Of a DNA stretch of 64,000 nt, positions 51,500-63,776 are shown piece by piece. Location of the stretch: positions 1,302,001 to 1,366,000 of the forward strand of contig NZ_CP046115.1 of assembly GCF_009707385.1 (NCBI RefSeq), read 5' to 3'. The position numbers and the translations under genes were made by a program. Numbering within the stretch: the first letter of the stretch is position 1; every line of letters begins with the position of its first letter. The notes under the pieces were generated by a model that ran no database searches, had not been told where the DNA came from, and was given only the letters and a program-made list of their open reading frames with translations. This stretch comes from Klebsiella oxytoca (GTDB taxonomy: Bacteria; Pseudomonadota; Gammaproteobacteria; Enterobacterales; Enterobacteriaceae).

Positions 51500-52771
51500 T
51501 TACCACCAGGCTTCAACCTGGACACCAAAGTTCCACGTATTATTGGCGGTGCGATCTTCGAACGGTTTACCATTTTCTGAATCATTCAGATATGAAGCGA
51601 AAATGCGCAGTTCCGGGCGTGACATAAAGTCCGGGCCGTCGGCCAGGCCCAGCGCAATGGTGTATTTCTCACCGGCCTGCTTGTAATCTGTATTGTTCTT
51701 GTAGCTATCTTTCTGATAAAAGCCGCCGACTTCGCCAATCAGGCGTACGTATTCGGTGAACTGATACTGCCCGCGCGCCACCAGCGACAGCATGCGTGTT
51801 TTATCGGTGTAATCAGTAATGTTGTCCGCGGAGCCCCATGTCAGCACGTGGTTGATGGAGAACTTTTCGGTGATTGGAATTAAGCCGGTATTGATAACGC
51901 GGTAGCCGGTGGCGTCATTGACGTAGTTCCACATGTCATACCAGCCGCCGCCCTGGGAAACCATGTTCTGCGCCAGCCCTTTGTTTGCGTACTGCAGCAC
52001 CGTTTTATTGTAACCGCCCAGCATATCCTGGCTAATTTCCCCGGTTAGCATGATGCCGTTTTCAGCATCATAGAGTCCGCCGTAGGTATCCTGCTTTTTA
52101 GTGGTATTCGGCATCGCGTAGTCGATACCAAATTCGGTCCACGATCCGGCCCACGGCTTCCAGCCCGCATAGCGCAAATCAAGATAATTTATATTGACGT
52201 TGCTATCACCATCGACGCGGTAATCGACGTCATTCGCGTCGCCGCGGATCCAGGCAAATGAGACGGCGCCAGGGCCGAGGGTATAGTTTTCGATCCCGGC
52301 GCCGGATCCGGAAATGTTCCAGTATTTGGTATCGATGATATGCAGATCGTGACGTTGGTAGTAACGTTTACCGCCCCAGATAACCGCATTCGGATCGCCG
52401 GGGACCAGCCCTTTAATTTGCAGGTTGAGCTGGCGCAGGCCGAACTGCGCATCGTCATCAAGTGTCGTTTCGTTATCGTTGGAGCCGTCAGAAACCATAC
52501 TGACCATGCTATCAAGATAGAAACTAACATCATTCTTCTTGTATACCTCTGAACCCAGTTCCAGTTCGCCGTAGGTGTCAGATTCGTTGCCCAGGCGGCC
52601 AATTTTATTCTTTTGCCATTCGGCCTGGCTGCCGTCGCCGGAGACCCCAACCCCGGCGCGCATATAGCCATGAAAATCGATACCTGGAAGGGTGGCGGAA
52701 GCAGCAAACACGGATGGTGAAATCAGCGCAGCGGCCAACGCAACGGAGAGTGTGCGTAGCGTAGTGTTCAT
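51500..52771 (-). CDS. ganL: LamB/maltoporin-family outer-membrane porin, galactan oligosaccharides
   Basis: The 423-residue protein has a signal peptide (MNTTLRTLSVALAAALISPSVFA) and a LamB-type beta-barrel: GIDFHGYMRAGVGVSGDG, ELGSEVYKKNDVSFYLDSMVSM, GKRYYQRHDLHIID, and the C-terminal aromatic NFGVQVEAWW that signals BAM insertion. LamB porins are trimeric sugar channels; here the neighbours indicate galactan oligomers. The Erwinia/Dickeya gan locus names the porin ganL. It reads leftwards, divergent from ganR, with a CRP-like site and a repeat of the operator half in the shared gap. Confidence 0.9.
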   Translation of the reverse strand: MNTTLRTLSVALAAALISPSVFAASATLPGIDFHGYMRAGVGVSGDGSQAEWQKNKIGRLGNESDTYGELELGSEVYKKNDVSFYLDSMVSMVSDGSNDNETTLDDDAQFGLRQLNLQIKGLVPGDPNAVIWGGKRYYQRHDLHIIDTKYWNISGSGAGIENYTLGPGAVSFAWIRGDANDVDYRVDGDSNVNINYLDLRYAGWKPWAGSWTEFGIDYAMPNTTKKQDTYGGLYDAENGIMLTGEISQDMLGGYNKTVLQYANKGLAQNMVSQGGGWYDMWNYVNDATGYRVINTGLIPITEKFSINHVLTWGSADNITDYTDKTRMLSLVARGQYQFTEYVRLIGEVGGFYQKDSYKNNTDYKQAGEKYTIALGLADGPDFMSRPELRIFASYLNDSENGKPFEDRTANNTWNFGVQVEAWW

Positions 52772-52787
52772 GTCTATCCTCTTATTT

Positions 52788-52797
52788 TTGTATTACG
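52788..52797. promoter_or_regulatory. Operator-like half-site in the ganL leader
   Basis: TTGTATTACG differs by one base from TTGTATAACG at 43948-43957 in the other galactan promoter region. The central CG and the position 17 bases before the ganL start are consistent with a GanR site; the second arm matches poorly. Confidence 0.35.
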
Positions 52798-52901
52798 TTC
52801 ACATTTTTTGTGTCATAAAATGCCTAATCCCAATGCCAGGCAATTAAACGATCGCCATATTGTGATTAACTGCAAATAAATAAGCGGTTTTTGTTACGGG
52901 T

Positions 52902-52917
52902 AGTGAGATGATTCACA
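52902..52917. promoter_or_regulatory. CRP-type site between ganL and ganR
   Basis: AGTGAGATGATTCACA matches the CRP consensus TGTGA-N6-TCACA in nine of ten defined bases. It lies about 130 bases before ganL and 120 before ganR, so catabolite control of the divergent pair is likely. Confidence 0.65.
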
Positions 52918-53038
52918 TTTTGTTATATTGTGAGCGTAATACTTTTTATGGTGATTGTTGTCCGGGAGATGCCGCAGTGAGCGTTTTTTTAAATTCCCCC
53001 TGTTACAATCCAAGGATAACAACATAAGGAACCGGACC

Positions 53039-54112
53039 ATGAAGTCTAAAAGCGCGACCTTAGAAGATGTTGCTCGCCATGCGGGCGTCTCTTATCAGAC
53101 CGTGTCCAGGGTACTCAACAAATCTGCAAATGTATCCAAGGCCACGCGCAGCAAGGTGGAGAAATCCATTGAGGAGCTTCGCTATGTGCCAAACCGCCTG
53201 GCGCAACAGCTGGTGGGTAAGCAAAGCCATACCGTCGGTCTGGTGACTATTTCTCTTGCATTGCACGCCCCGTCTCAGGTGGCCGCAGCGGTAAAACGCT
53301 ATGCGAATGTGGAGGGTTATCAGGTGCTCATCTCAATGATTGATGAGAGCGTCAACCAAAGCATCCAGGATTCTATTAATGAACTAAAGTCTCAGCTGGT
53401 GGACAAGGTAATTATCAACGTACCGCTAGAGACTGAACAGGCTCAAAAAATTGCTGCTGATAACGATGATATTGTCTGTCTTTTCCTGGATGTTGATCCT
53501 TATAGCTCCGTGTTTAACGTTTCGTTCAATCCGGCAGACGGTACCCGGGCAAGCGTCAAATATCTCTACGAGATGGGGCACCGGGAGATCGCGCTATTGG
53601 CCGGGCCGGAAAGCTCGGTATCGGCAAAATTACGTTTAAAAAGCTGGATGGAAACCCTGGAGGGCTATGGACTGCGGCCAGTGACGGTGATTCGTGGTAA
53701 CTGGGACGCGCAAAGCGGCTATGCTGGCGCACTGCAAATGCTGCGTGAGACGCCGAATTTTACCGCCGTATTGGTGGGCAACGATCAGATGGCATTAGGC
53801 GTTCTGAGCGCGTTTCACCAGCACCAGGTGCCGATCCCGGGAGAAAAGTCAGTTATTGGGTACGATGATACTTACGAGAGTTCGTTTTTTTATCCGGCGC
53901 TCACAACCGTATCCCTGGATCTGGACTTACAAGGCAAAGAAGCCGTTCGACGTATCCTCGACAGCGGCGATAATGACACATCTCATACTTCTTCTATCCT
54001 CCCGGCTCGTCTGGTCATACGCCACTCTACCGGGCCGAAAACGGAGCCAGGTAAAAATCTGCAGTCTATTGCCGAACAGCTCAGGGTTCTGGCGCATCAG
54101 CTACATCCTTAA
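53039..54112 (+). CDS. ganR: LacI-family repressor of the galactan locus
   Basis: The 357-residue regulator has a LacI HTH (ATLEDVARHAGVSYQTVSRV) and hinge (YVPNRLAQQLVG), then a periplasmic-binding-like effector domain (TVGLVTISLALHAPSQ; LVGNDQMALGVLSAFHQ; SVIGYDDTYES). The start at 53039 with AAGGAACC upstream gives the expected N-terminus; the longer frame to 52955 is not used. It is divergent from ganL. Galactose or a galacto-oligosaccharide is the likely inducer by analogy to LacI-type GanR proteins; this is inference. Confidence 0.9.
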   Translation: MKSKSATLEDVARHAGVSYQTVSRVLNKSANVSKATRSKVEKSIEELRYVPNRLAQQLVGKQSHTVGLVTISLALHAPSQVAAAVKRYANVEGYQVLISMIDESVNQSIQDSINELKSQLVDKVIINVPLETEQAQKIAADNDDIVCLFLDVDPYSSVFNVSFNPADGTRASVKYLYEMGHREIALLAGPESSVSAKLRLKSWMETLEGYGLRPVTVIRGNWDAQSGYAGALQMLRETPNFTAVLVGNDQMALGVLSAFHQHQVPIPGEKSVIGYDDTYESSFFYPALTTVSLDLDLQGKEAVRRILDSGDNDTSHTSSILPARLVIRHSTGPKTEPGKNLQSIAEQLRVLAHQLHP

Positions 54113-54120
54113 TTCACAAC

Positions 54121-54151
54121 GGGCGGTAGGCGCCGCCCATTAACCCTTTTT
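54121..54151 (+). terminator. Probable terminator of ganR
   Basis: GGGCGG and CCGCCC pair around a 6-base loop; a T-run (CCCTTTTTA) follows after a short A-rich gap. Confidence 0.6.
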
Positions 54152-54189
54152 ATGCTGGGGTTGATCCTGGTATTTAATCGGCGTACGAT

Positions 54190-54212
54190 ATTGTTATGTT
54201 ATAACATATTAA
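54190..54212. promoter_or_regulatory. Zur-type box upstream of rpmE2-rpmJ2
   Basis: ATGTTATAACAT at 54196-54207 is a perfect palindrome within TTGTTATGTTATAACATATT. It resembles the core of the E. coli Zur consensus (GTTATAATATAAC type). Zur control of this ribosomal pair is known in E. coli. Confidence 0.7.
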
Positions 54213-54223
54213 TTGAGGTCGAT

Positions 54224-54487
54224 ATGAAACCCAATATTCATCCGCATTATCGTACGGTGGTTTTTCACGACACCAGCGCTGACGAATTCTTTAAAGTCGG
54301 TTCAACCATCAAAACCGAACGTGAGATTGAGCTGGAGGGCGAGACGTATCCCTACGTGACGCTCGATGTGTCGTCCAAATCTCATCCTTACTACACCGGT
54401 AAACAGAAGTCCTTCAATAACGAAGGCAGTACCGCGCGTTTCCGCCAGCGCTTTGGCGGCTTTATTGATGCGAAGAGGAGTAAATAA
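54224..54487 (+). CDS. rpmE2: Zinc-independent 50S ribosomal protein L31 (type B)
   Basis: The 87-residue L31B paralogue lacks the zinc-binding cysteines of RpmE. It starts [20 protein letters not shown] and has the family block [20 protein letters not shown]. Under zinc starvation it replaces zinc-containing L31, freeing zinc. The start at 54224 follows GAGG; the longer frame to 54152 covers the Zur palindrome and is rejected. The stop overlaps the rpmJ2 start by one base (TAATG). In E. coli K-12 the pair is ykgM-ykgO at another locus. Confidence 0.95.
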   Translation: MKPNIHPHYRTVVFHDTSADEFFKVGSTIKTEREIELEGETYPYVTLDVSSKSHPYYTGKQKSFNNEGSTARFRQRFGGFIDAKRSK

Positions 54488-54627
54488 TGCAGGTGCTTAA
54501 CTCTTTGCGTAGCGCGAAACAACGCCACCCGGATTGCCAGATTGTGAAGCGCAAGGGGCGGCTGTATGTTATCTGTAAAAGTAATCCCCGCTTTAAGGCC
54601 GTACAGGGACGCAAGAAAAGACGTTAA
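54487..54627 (+). CDS. rpmJ2: Zinc-independent 50S ribosomal protein L36 (type 2)
   Basis: The 46-residue protein reads [18 protein letters not shown], then [20 protein letters not shown] and GRKKRR, matching the YkgO-type L36 that lacks the zinc-ribbon cysteine pattern (only Cys17 and Cys30 remain). It is co-transcribed with rpmE2 through a TAATG overlap and is expected to be induced when zinc is low. Its stop overlaps the convergent acetyltransferase stop by four bases (GTTAAC). It is too short for many gene finders. Confidence 0.94.
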   Translation: MQVLNSLRSAKQRHPDCQIVKRKGRLYVICKSNPRFKAVQGRKKRR

Positions 54628-55322
54628 CGGAAGCTTTCCAGGGGACGTATCTGTTGGCCGTCGGCGCTAAAGTTGTCGGCGGCCAGCCATTGCTGCATTG
54701 TCCTGTCTACCTGCGGCCACTCGGAATCGATAATCGAAAACCAGTCGGTATCGCGATTGTGGCCCTTTACCACCAGCGCCTGACGAAAGCGCCCCTCATA
54801 CTGAAATCCTAACCGCAGCGCCGCCCGTCGGGAGGGTTCATTTAAACTATTGCATTTCCACTCGTAGCGCCGATAGCCGAGGGTATCAAATACATAGCGC
54901 ATCAAGAACCAGTTCGCCTCGGTAGCCATTGCTGTCCGGCTTAGCAGAGGCGAGAAATGAACGTGGCCGACTTCTACAACGCCATTTTTGGCGTCGATTC
55001 TCATTAGCGCCAGCGAACCAACAGGCTGGCCTGTCTGCATATCTATCACCGCAAAGTGAATGGGATCGCTTTTTCCGGATACGCTTTCTATCCATGCGCT
55101 GTATTCTTCCGGGCTGTTGTCTGGTTCACGCAGCAGCCAGGTCCAGCTCCGCGTATCCGGGGCTAAGCGATGGGCGGCAAACAGTTCGCTAGCGTGGCTG
55201 GTGCTCAACGGCTCGAGGCGGCAAAAGTGACCTTGCAGGCTCACTCTCTCAGGATGCGGGCGGGGCTGCCAGTCTGGCAAGGCGGTACCAACGGGTTGCT
55301 CGTATTGGTTCAAAAGGCTCAT
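54624..55322 (-). CDS. GNAT family N-acetyltransferase (RimJ/RimL-like)
   Basis: The 232-residue protein has a RimJ/RimL-type acetyltransferase domain: the N-terminal [17 protein letters not shown], the central [25 protein letters not shown], the acetyl-CoA region [21 protein letters not shown] and [21 protein letters not shown]. The substrate is unknown; a small molecule or protein N-terminus is possible. It is divergent from a MocR-family regulator and is probably its target. It ends inside the rpmJ2 stop. Confidence 0.85.
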   Translation of the reverse strand: MSLLNQYEQPVGTALPDWQPRPHPERVSLQGHFCRLEPLSTSHASELFAAHRLAPDTRSWTWLLREPDNSPEEYSAWIESVSGKSDPIHFAVIDMQTGQPVGSLALMRIDAKNGVVEVGHVHFSPLLSRTAMATEANWFLMRYVFDTLGYRRYEWKCNSLNEPSRRAALRLGFQYEGRFRQALVVKGHNRDTDWFSIIDSEWPQVDRTMQQWLAADNFSADGQQIRPLESFR

Positions 55323-55371
55323 AGGGGCTTCCTTTCATGGATGATGCTGTGAGATTACGAACTTGTTGGTT

Positions 55372-55405
55372 CCATAAAAAGTGCCATCAGAGTATGTTTT
55401 TATGG
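55372..55405. promoter_or_regulatory. Candidate MocR operator: inverted repeat
   Basis: CCATAAAAA (55372-55380) and TTTTTATGG (55397-55405) form a perfect inverted repeat with 16 bases between. Both arms are flanked by GTGCCA. It sits in the 100-base gap between the acetyltransferase and MocR starts. Confidence 0.5.
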
Positions 55406-55422
55406 TGCCACGAGGAGTGATG

Positions 55423-56877
55423 ATGAATATTCCGGACGATGAGTTTTTTGCTTTGCTGGCTCAGGCTATGCGCAGTAGAAAAGGAGAAACGCTACAGCGT
55501 ACGCTCTATAAAACCCTGCGCGAGGCCATATTGCAGGGGACGCTGGCAGGCGATAGCCGTTTACCCGGCTCGCGCGTTATGGCACAACGGATGGGGCTTT
55601 CGCGCAATACTATCAACAGCGCGCTGGAGCAGCTGGCAATCGAGGGATACCTACTGCGTAATCGGCAGGGTACGCACGTCGCGCCTTCGATTGTGCCGGT
55701 AGAAGAAGAGATTGAGGAACGCGTTATCGTGCTTCCCGAATACTTACAGGGATTGCCAGCAGGAACGCGTAGAGATTCTCCGGCGTTGCTTTTCACGCCG
55801 GGAACGCCGGCAGTGAACTACTTTCCTCTTTCCATCTGGCGTCGGCTTCTTGATCGGGTATTACGGGAAGAGGGAAGCGCACTCCTGGGCTACGGCGATG
55901 CCCAGGGAGAACCCATTTTGCGCAAAGCAATTGCCCGTCACCTCGCTCTCTCCAGGGGTATCCGCTGCGAAGCCAGCCAAATTGTGATTACGGAAGGGGC
56001 TCTCGAAGGGGTCGATCTATGTACTCACTTGCTTAGCGTCGCTGGAGAAACTGCATGGGTGGAAGAACCCGGTTATCCGGGAGCAAAAAGCATGTTTCTC
56101 AAATCCGGACTTCATATTCAGGGCGTGCCTGTTGATCAGGAAGGTATGCGCTTCGATTCCAGCAACGAGTGTGAAGTACCGCGATTGATCTTTACTTCAC
56201 CTTCCCACCAATATCCCTGCGGAGCGGTAATGAGTGCCGGGAGGCGGCTGGCGCTGCTGGAGTATGCCCGCCGGCATAATGCGTGGATTATAGAGGATGA
56301 TTACGACAGTGAGTTTCGCTACAGCGGTGAACCTATTCCGGCCATGCTGGGGATGACGAAGCAGGCTCCGGTGGTTTATCTGGGAACATTCAGCAAAACG
56401 CTGTTCCCGGCGCTACGAATTGGTTTCATGGTGATGCCGCCCGCGCTGGCGGATGCTGCACGAGGAGCTATTGGTTCGCTATTACGCGGCGGGCATCGGG
56501 CGGAACAGAAGGCCCTGGCGGTGTTTATCGAAGAGGGGCACTATGCGCGCCATCTGGCCGCTATGCGACGTTTATATCGTAAACGTCAGCTACTGCTGCG
56601 GGACGCTCTGGCGGAAGAGCTTGTCCAACCCTATGAGCTGTTGGGCGGTGAGGGAGGATTGCACCTGACTGTGGCTATCGAAAACGTAGACGATCGGGAG
56701 ATAGTGCAACAGGCGCGGAGGTTTCAGCTGGCGCCTGGGGCCTTAAGCCGTTTTTATTTGAATGTAAAAACGGCGAGAAGCGGTTTTGTTCTGGGCTACG
56801 GTAATACGTCTGCTTCACACTTTGTTTCTGCGGTGCGAACCCTGAATCGTCTTATTGCGCAGTACCGGCGCGAGTAA
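55423..56877 (+). CDS. MocR-family regulator (GntR-type HTH plus aminotransferase-like domain), PdxR-like
   Basis: The 484-residue protein has an N-terminal GntR winged helix ([25 protein letters not shown]) and a fold-type I aminotransferase-like domain with the PLP Lys325 in [15 protein letters not shown] and the block [15 protein letters not shown]. The start at 55423 has GAGGAG 5 bases upstream; the longer GTG frame is rejected. It is divergent from a GNAT gene, with an inverted repeat between. It may be a vitamin B6 or amino-acid-responsive activator, but no pdx gene is in reach, so its target is most likely the neighbouring acetyltransferase. The end overlaps ylaC by 26 bases. Confidence 0.87.
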   Translation: MNIPDDEFFALLAQAMRSRKGETLQRTLYKTLREAILQGTLAGDSRLPGSRVMAQRMGLSRNTINSALEQLAIEGYLLRNRQGTHVAPSIVPVEEEIEERVIVLPEYLQGLPAGTRRDSPALLFTPGTPAVNYFPLSIWRRLLDRVLREEGSALLGYGDAQGEPILRKAIARHLALSRGIRCEASQIVITEGALEGVDLCTHLLSVAGETAWVEEPGYPGAKSMFLKSGLHIQGVPVDQEGMRFDSSNECEVPRLIFTSPSHQYPCGAVMSAGRRLALLEYARRHNAWIIEDDYDSEFRYSGEPIPAMLGMTKQAPVVYLGTFSKTLFPALRIGFMVMPPALADAARGAIGSLLRGGHRAEQKALAVFIEEGHYARHLAAMRRLYRKRQLLLRDALAEELVQPYELLGGEGGLHLTVAIENVDDREIVQQARRFQLAPGALSRFYLNVKTARSGFVLGYGNTSASHFVSAVRTLNRLIAQYRRE

Positions 56878-57322
56878 GAGAAAACACATCGTAAAAAGAG
56901 AGTTCGCCTTTAGTATCGATCATTTTCTGCAGCTGAGCTTTTTGCTCACTACCGACGCGAGGCGATTGCAGGATGCGTTCGAGCAGCTGTCCGGGAACAA
57001 ATCGGGTGTTATACCATTCGCCGTTATAGCAGACGCGGAAGTCCAGTACATCAATGTCTTCATAACGATAGCGCGGATACACATCGAAGAAGAAGAAACC
57101 GTTTAGCAGAACAAATAACACAATTAATAGCCAGACAGAATCCGCCAGCGTTTCTGAACGTAACATGACAATGAGCGTTGCCAGAAAAGCGGCATACATG
57201 GCGACAAAGAGCCATGGATGGTTGCGGATAAAGCTAATGCTAAAGCGAGGGCGGTTATCACGTTTCTCTTTTACATTAAGCTCATCAATGGTGTTCTTTA
57301 GCAGCAGCTGTATTTCTGTCAT
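56852..57322 (-). CDS. ylaC: YlaC family inner membrane protein
   Basis: The 156-residue protein has two adjacent membrane helices ([17 protein letters not shown] and [22 protein letters not shown]) followed by a cytoplasmic domain ([25 protein letters not shown]). It matches E. coli YlaC; its function is unknown. The start [15 protein letters not shown] at 57322 is chosen from the family. It converges with and overlaps the MocR gene by 26 bases and precedes maa in the same order as E. coli. Confidence 0.92.
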   Translation of the reverse strand: MTEIQLLLKNTIDELNVKEKRDNRPRFSISFIRNHPWLFVAMYAAFLATLIVMLRSETLADSVWLLIVLFVLLNGFFFFDVYPRYRYEDIDVLDFRVCYNGEWYNTRFVPGQLLERILQSPRVGSEQKAQLQKMIDTKGELSFYDVFSLTRAGTAQ

Positions 57323-57439
57323 CTTATTCCCCAAATTCTGCTAAGAGCCCGTGTGCGCGTTGGGCTCAGCCTGAAGGCTATTTTATGTTGCGTAAATCTG
57401 TGGGGAAAGTAACAGATTGGTTGCAGAAAAGCATAACAG

Positions 57440-58006
57440 TTACCGTTTTTCACTCTCCAGCATTTTGATTATTTTTGCCGGGTTTCCACCAACGACAGCG
57501 TTAGCTGGTACATCTTTTACTACTACGGAGCCCGATGCGATCACCGCGTTATCGCCGATAGTTACGCCAGGATTGATCGCTGCACGGCCACCAATCCATA
57601 CGTTATGGCCGATGACCACCGGTTTGCCGTACTCTTTACCGCTATTACGTTCGACGGCATCAAGGGGATGCGTAGCGGTATAAATATGTACGCCAGGCCC
57701 CAGCATGCAGTTATCGCCAATATGAATTGGGCAGACATCCAGCATGACGCAATCAAAGTTGGCGTAGAAATTTTTCCCGAGGAAAATATTGTAGCCGTAG
57801 TCACAGCGAAAGGTGGGTTCGATATAGGCGTCACCGGCGTGCCCAAGCAGCTCAGCCAGCAGGGTTTTTCTTAATTCATGTTCTTCAGGGATTGAATGAT
57901 TATAGCGGTGCAGCAGCTGCCTGGCTCGCAGACGTTCGGCTTTCAACGTAGTGTCACCTGCCAGATACAACTCACCGGCGATCATTTTTAATTTCTCTTC
58001 ACTCAT
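57440..58006 (-). CDS. maa: Maltose O-acetyltransferase
   Basis: The 188-residue left-handed beta-helix (hexapeptide) acetyltransferase has [11 protein letters not shown] at the N-terminus, the catalytic His in [12 protein letters not shown] and the coil repeats [21 protein letters not shown]. It transfers acetyl from acetyl-CoA to maltose and similar sugars; the physiological role is unclear. The start at 58006 is supported by AAGGGA and family length; the extension to 58084 is not used. It lies between hha and ylaC. Confidence 0.93.
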   Translation of the reverse strand: MSEEKLKMIAGELYLAGDTTLKAERLRARQLLHRYNHSIPEEHELRKTLLAELLGHAGDAYIEPTFRCDYGYNIFLGKNFYANFDCVMLDVCPIHIGDNCMLGPGVHIYTATHPLDAVERNSGKEYGKPVVIGHNVWIGGRAAINPGVTIGDNAVIASGSVVVKDVPANAVVGGNPAKIIKMLESEKR

Positions 58007-58168
58007 GGAGGCGTCCCTTATTTCCTTATCGTTTAGCCACCGTAGTATAAAAAAGAAACCGGTTTCATATTCGTGTTTAGCCAACAGCTGTGAATAATAT
58101 CACACTGATAATCATCACGAGAGGAGGACGTTTTCGACACAAGCTTAATAACTTTCATTTGAAATAAA

Positions 58169-58387
58169 TTAGCGGATGAATTTCCAGACTGAAGGTGGGA
58201 TTTTGTCATACAGTTTATTCATAGTCAGCTCAGCAAGTCGATGGTCGGCTGCTGAGTAAAATACCGCCAGTTCATTATCAGAAAGTTCATATTTATTTTT
58301 CTCAATTACGCGCTCCAGCGTATCAATTGTCTGACAGCGTCGTAAGCGCATCAAATAGTCTATTTTGGTTAATGTTTTATCAGACAT
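58169..58387 (-). CDS. hha: Hha, haemolysin expression-modulating protein
   Basis: The 72-residue nucleoid-associated protein starts [35 protein letters not shown] and ends [10 protein letters not shown]. It binds H-NS and helps silence horizontally acquired AT-rich genes; with TomB it forms a toxin-antitoxin-like pair. The start at 58387 matches E. coli; the frame to 58420 is longer than the family. tomB lies 27 bases upstream on the same strand. Confidence 0.95.
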   Translation of the reverse strand: MSDKTLTKIDYLMRLRRCQTIDTLERVIEKNKYELSDNELAVFYSAADHRLAELTMNKLYDKIPPSVWKFIR

Positions 58388-58413
58388 AAATTCACCTTTT
58401 GATTGTAATAATT

Positions 58414-58788
58414 CTAACAAGAAAGACTTGCCGGGTTTTCCCGGCTGGCGTTCACAAAGCAGCGGAATAACCGATTGCCTGATTTACGCCATTTCTGCAA
58501 ATCTGCTGTGTTAATGCCGTAGTTGCTGAACAAGACGAAAGTGTCATCGAGATATTCGTCAAGCTGAGTAATCAGTTTATTATCTTCAGCATACTTAATT
58601 TTATAATTAAGTGCGAATGCGGCAATGTGCTCGATCAATTCATTTAGTTGAAGATTCACAGCCGATGTAGGGTCATTAACCCAACCATGATTGCTCTCTT
58701 CAAGGTTTGCAAGACAGTCATGATACAGGGTTTCGCAGAGAAATTTAAGCTGCGCAATATCATGTCTTTTTGGCGAGTATTCGTCCAT
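58414..58788 (-). CDS. tomB: TomB, Hha toxicity modulator
   Basis: The 124-residue protein starts [21 protein letters not shown] and matches E. coli TomB (YbaJ), which counteracts Hha toxicity by oxidising its cysteine, and affects biofilm. The block [22 protein letters not shown] and the C-terminal LFRCFVNAS are family-typical. It is co-transcribed with hha, being the first of the two. The gap to acrB is 483 bases. Confidence 0.94.
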   Translation of the reverse strand: MDEYSPKRHDIAQLKFLCETLYHDCLANLEESNHGWVNDPTSAVNLQLNELIEHIAAFALNYKIKYAEDNKLITQLDEYLDDTFVLFSNYGINTADLQKWRKSGNRLFRCFVNASRENPASLSC

Positions 58789-59271
58789 AACGCATCCCCT
58801 TTTAAGTGGTTTAAACGACGACTAGCGACACCGTTGTGGGATGAACACGACTAACAGACCTGACACATACATTGTAATCTTGCTGTTTAACTATAATCCA
58901 CTCTTAAAAAGATTTCATCTTGCTATTACGAAAAATTACAATTATCGCTGTCCATTTATCTTAAATGCTTCCGTCTTAATTATATGACGTCATTATCCTG
59001 AACGAAAATCACCAGGACAGACCTTATATTTCATTGGCTTAGCGGTTAAACCTGGTTGTTATAGAGTTACAACCATACATAAAGCCGGTGATTGAGAATA
59101 TTCTGAGTTAAGATGAATTGGTTGGCTAAATTGCTGAAGAAAAATCATAGATAAGCGTCGTTAATCATCATTAAATATTATATATCAGGTTATAAAACAA
59201 ACAATGGCGATCCGTGCGCTGCAAAGAGATAGAAAAGATAAGGGCCGCATGCGCGGCCCTTAGAAGAGAGA
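58789..59271. other. AT-rich gap between tomB and acrB
   Basis: This 483-base stretch holds the tomB-hha promoter on its left and the acrB terminator on its right. It is AT-rich and I see no frame with a ribosome site or known family. A small RNA cannot be excluded. Confidence 0.5.
59229..59260 (-). terminator. Intrinsic terminator of acrAB
   Basis: AGGGCCGC and GCGGCCCT form an 8-bp stem with loop ATGC; read leftwards a U-rich tract follows. It is 11 bases after the acrB stop. Confidence 0.82.
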
Positions 59272-62421
<3,150 letters not shown>

Positions 62422-62440
62422 TTAACGGCTCCTGTTTAAG

Positions 62441-63634
62441 TTAAGACTTGGTTTGTTCTGACTGAGCGTTGCCTGCGGCTTGCTGTTTATCGTCAGAAAC
62501 GACTTCCTGCGTTTTTACCTGTGCGCCAGGTCTGACTTTTTGCAGACCGGTGACGATGACGCGATCGCCAGTTTTCAGCCCTTCAGTGACCAGCCATTTG
62601 TCGCCGATTGCCTGAGTGGCGGTAATCTGGCGGACTTCAACTTTATCGCCTTCGCCGACAACCATCGCGCTGGCATCACCGCGCGGCGTGCGGGTTACGC
62701 CCTGCTGAGGAACCAGTATTGCGTCAGGATTAACACCTTCTTCCAGACGTGCGCGGACGAACATGCCTGGCAGCAGAGTGTGATCCGGGTTGGGGAAAAT
62801 GGCGCGCAAGGTGATAGAGCCGGTAGTCTGGTCAACGGTGACGTCGGAGAACTCCAGCGTACCGCCCTGCGGATATTTCAGCCCGTCGTTTGTCACCAGC
62901 TCAACCTTCGCTTTGCCGTTTTCCTGCTGCAGCCTGCCGCTGGCCAGCTCTTGTTTCAAGCGCAGGAAATCATTGCTCGATTGAGTCACGTCAACGTAGA
63001 TAGGATCCAGCTGCTGCACGGTAGCCAGCGCGGTAGTTTGTCCGTTTTGCACCAGTGCGCCTTCCGTGACGGCAGATTTACCAATGCGGCCGCTGATTGG
63101 TGAGGTCACCTTCGTGTATGCCAGATTAATGCGCGCGGTTTCAACCGCAGCTTTGGCGGCGACCACGGCGGCATTGCTCTGCTGAGCGGCTGCCACGGCA
63201 GTATCGTAATCCTGTTGACTGATGTACTTAGTACCCAACAGTTTCTGATAACGTTTAACCGTTAACTGGTCAATATTGGCTGCAGCCTGCGCTTTTGCTA
63301 AATCACCTTTCGCGCTTTCATAAGTGGCCTGATAGGTTGCCGGATCGATTTGATAAAGAGACACGCCTGCCTGGATATCACTACCTTCAGTGAAGTTACG
63401 TTTCAGAATAATGCCACTGACCTGAGGACGGACTTCCGCAACGCGATAGGCGCTGGTGCGGCCTGGCAGTTCGGTAGTAATTTGTAGAGGAGCGGATTTG
63501 AGCGTCACAATACCGACTTCCGGCATTTGCTGGGCTCCTTGCTGAGCCGGTTTGTCGTCACATCCTGTTAGCGCTAAGCTGCCTGAGAGCATCAGAACGA
63601 CCGCCAGAGGCGTTAACCCTCTGTTTTTGTTCAT
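62441..63634 (-). CDS. acrA: RND efflux periplasmic adaptor AcrA
   Basis: The 397-residue membrane fusion protein is a lipoprotein (lipobox ALTGC, Cys25) that links AcrB to TolC. A beta-barrel region (VRPQVSGIILKRNFTEGSDI), lipoyl-type and alpha-hairpin domains are present (LAKAQAAANIDQLTVKRYQKLL). The start MNKNRGLTPLAVVL at 63634 matches E. coli; the frame to 63694 is not used. It is transcribed divergently from acrR, with the AcrR operator in the shared gap. Confidence 0.97.
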   Translation of the reverse strand: MNKNRGLTPLAVVLMLSGSLALTGCDDKPAQQGAQQMPEVGIVTLKSAPLQITTELPGRTSAYRVAEVRPQVSGIILKRNFTEGSDIQAGVSLYQIDPATYQATYESAKGDLAKAQAAANIDQLTVKRYQKLLGTKYISQQDYDTAVAAAQQSNAAVVAAKAAVETARINLAYTKVTSPISGRIGKSAVTEGALVQNGQTTALATVQQLDPIYVDVTQSSNDFLRLKQELASGRLQQENGKAKVELVTNDGLKYPQGGTLEFSDVTVDQTTGSITLRAIFPNPDHTLLPGMFVRARLEEGVNPDAILVPQQGVTRTPRGDASAMVVGEGDKVEVRQITATQAIGDKWLVTEGLKTGDRVIVTGLQKVRPGAQVKTQEVVSDDKQQAAGNAQSEQTKS

Positions 63635-63724
63635 ATGTAAACCTCGAGTGTCCAATTTCAAATTGTTCAGTGGCTCAATCGACCACAAACCCACTGCTGT
63701 GTTTCTGTTATGGTCATGCTATGG

Positions 63725-63748
63725 TACATACATTCACAAATGTATGTA
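63725..63748. promoter_or_regulatory. AcrR operator
   Basis: TACATACATT and AATGTATGTA form an inverted repeat around CACA, the 24-base palindrome recognised by AcrR in E. coli between acrR and acrA. TetR-family repressor binding here controls both genes. Confidence 0.85.
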
Positions 63749-63776
63749 AACGTAACCTCTGTAAACTCATCGACCT

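Noticed and set aside
58169..58788. hha-tomB as a novel toxin-antitoxin pair
   Set aside because: The pair is well described in E. coli at the same locus.
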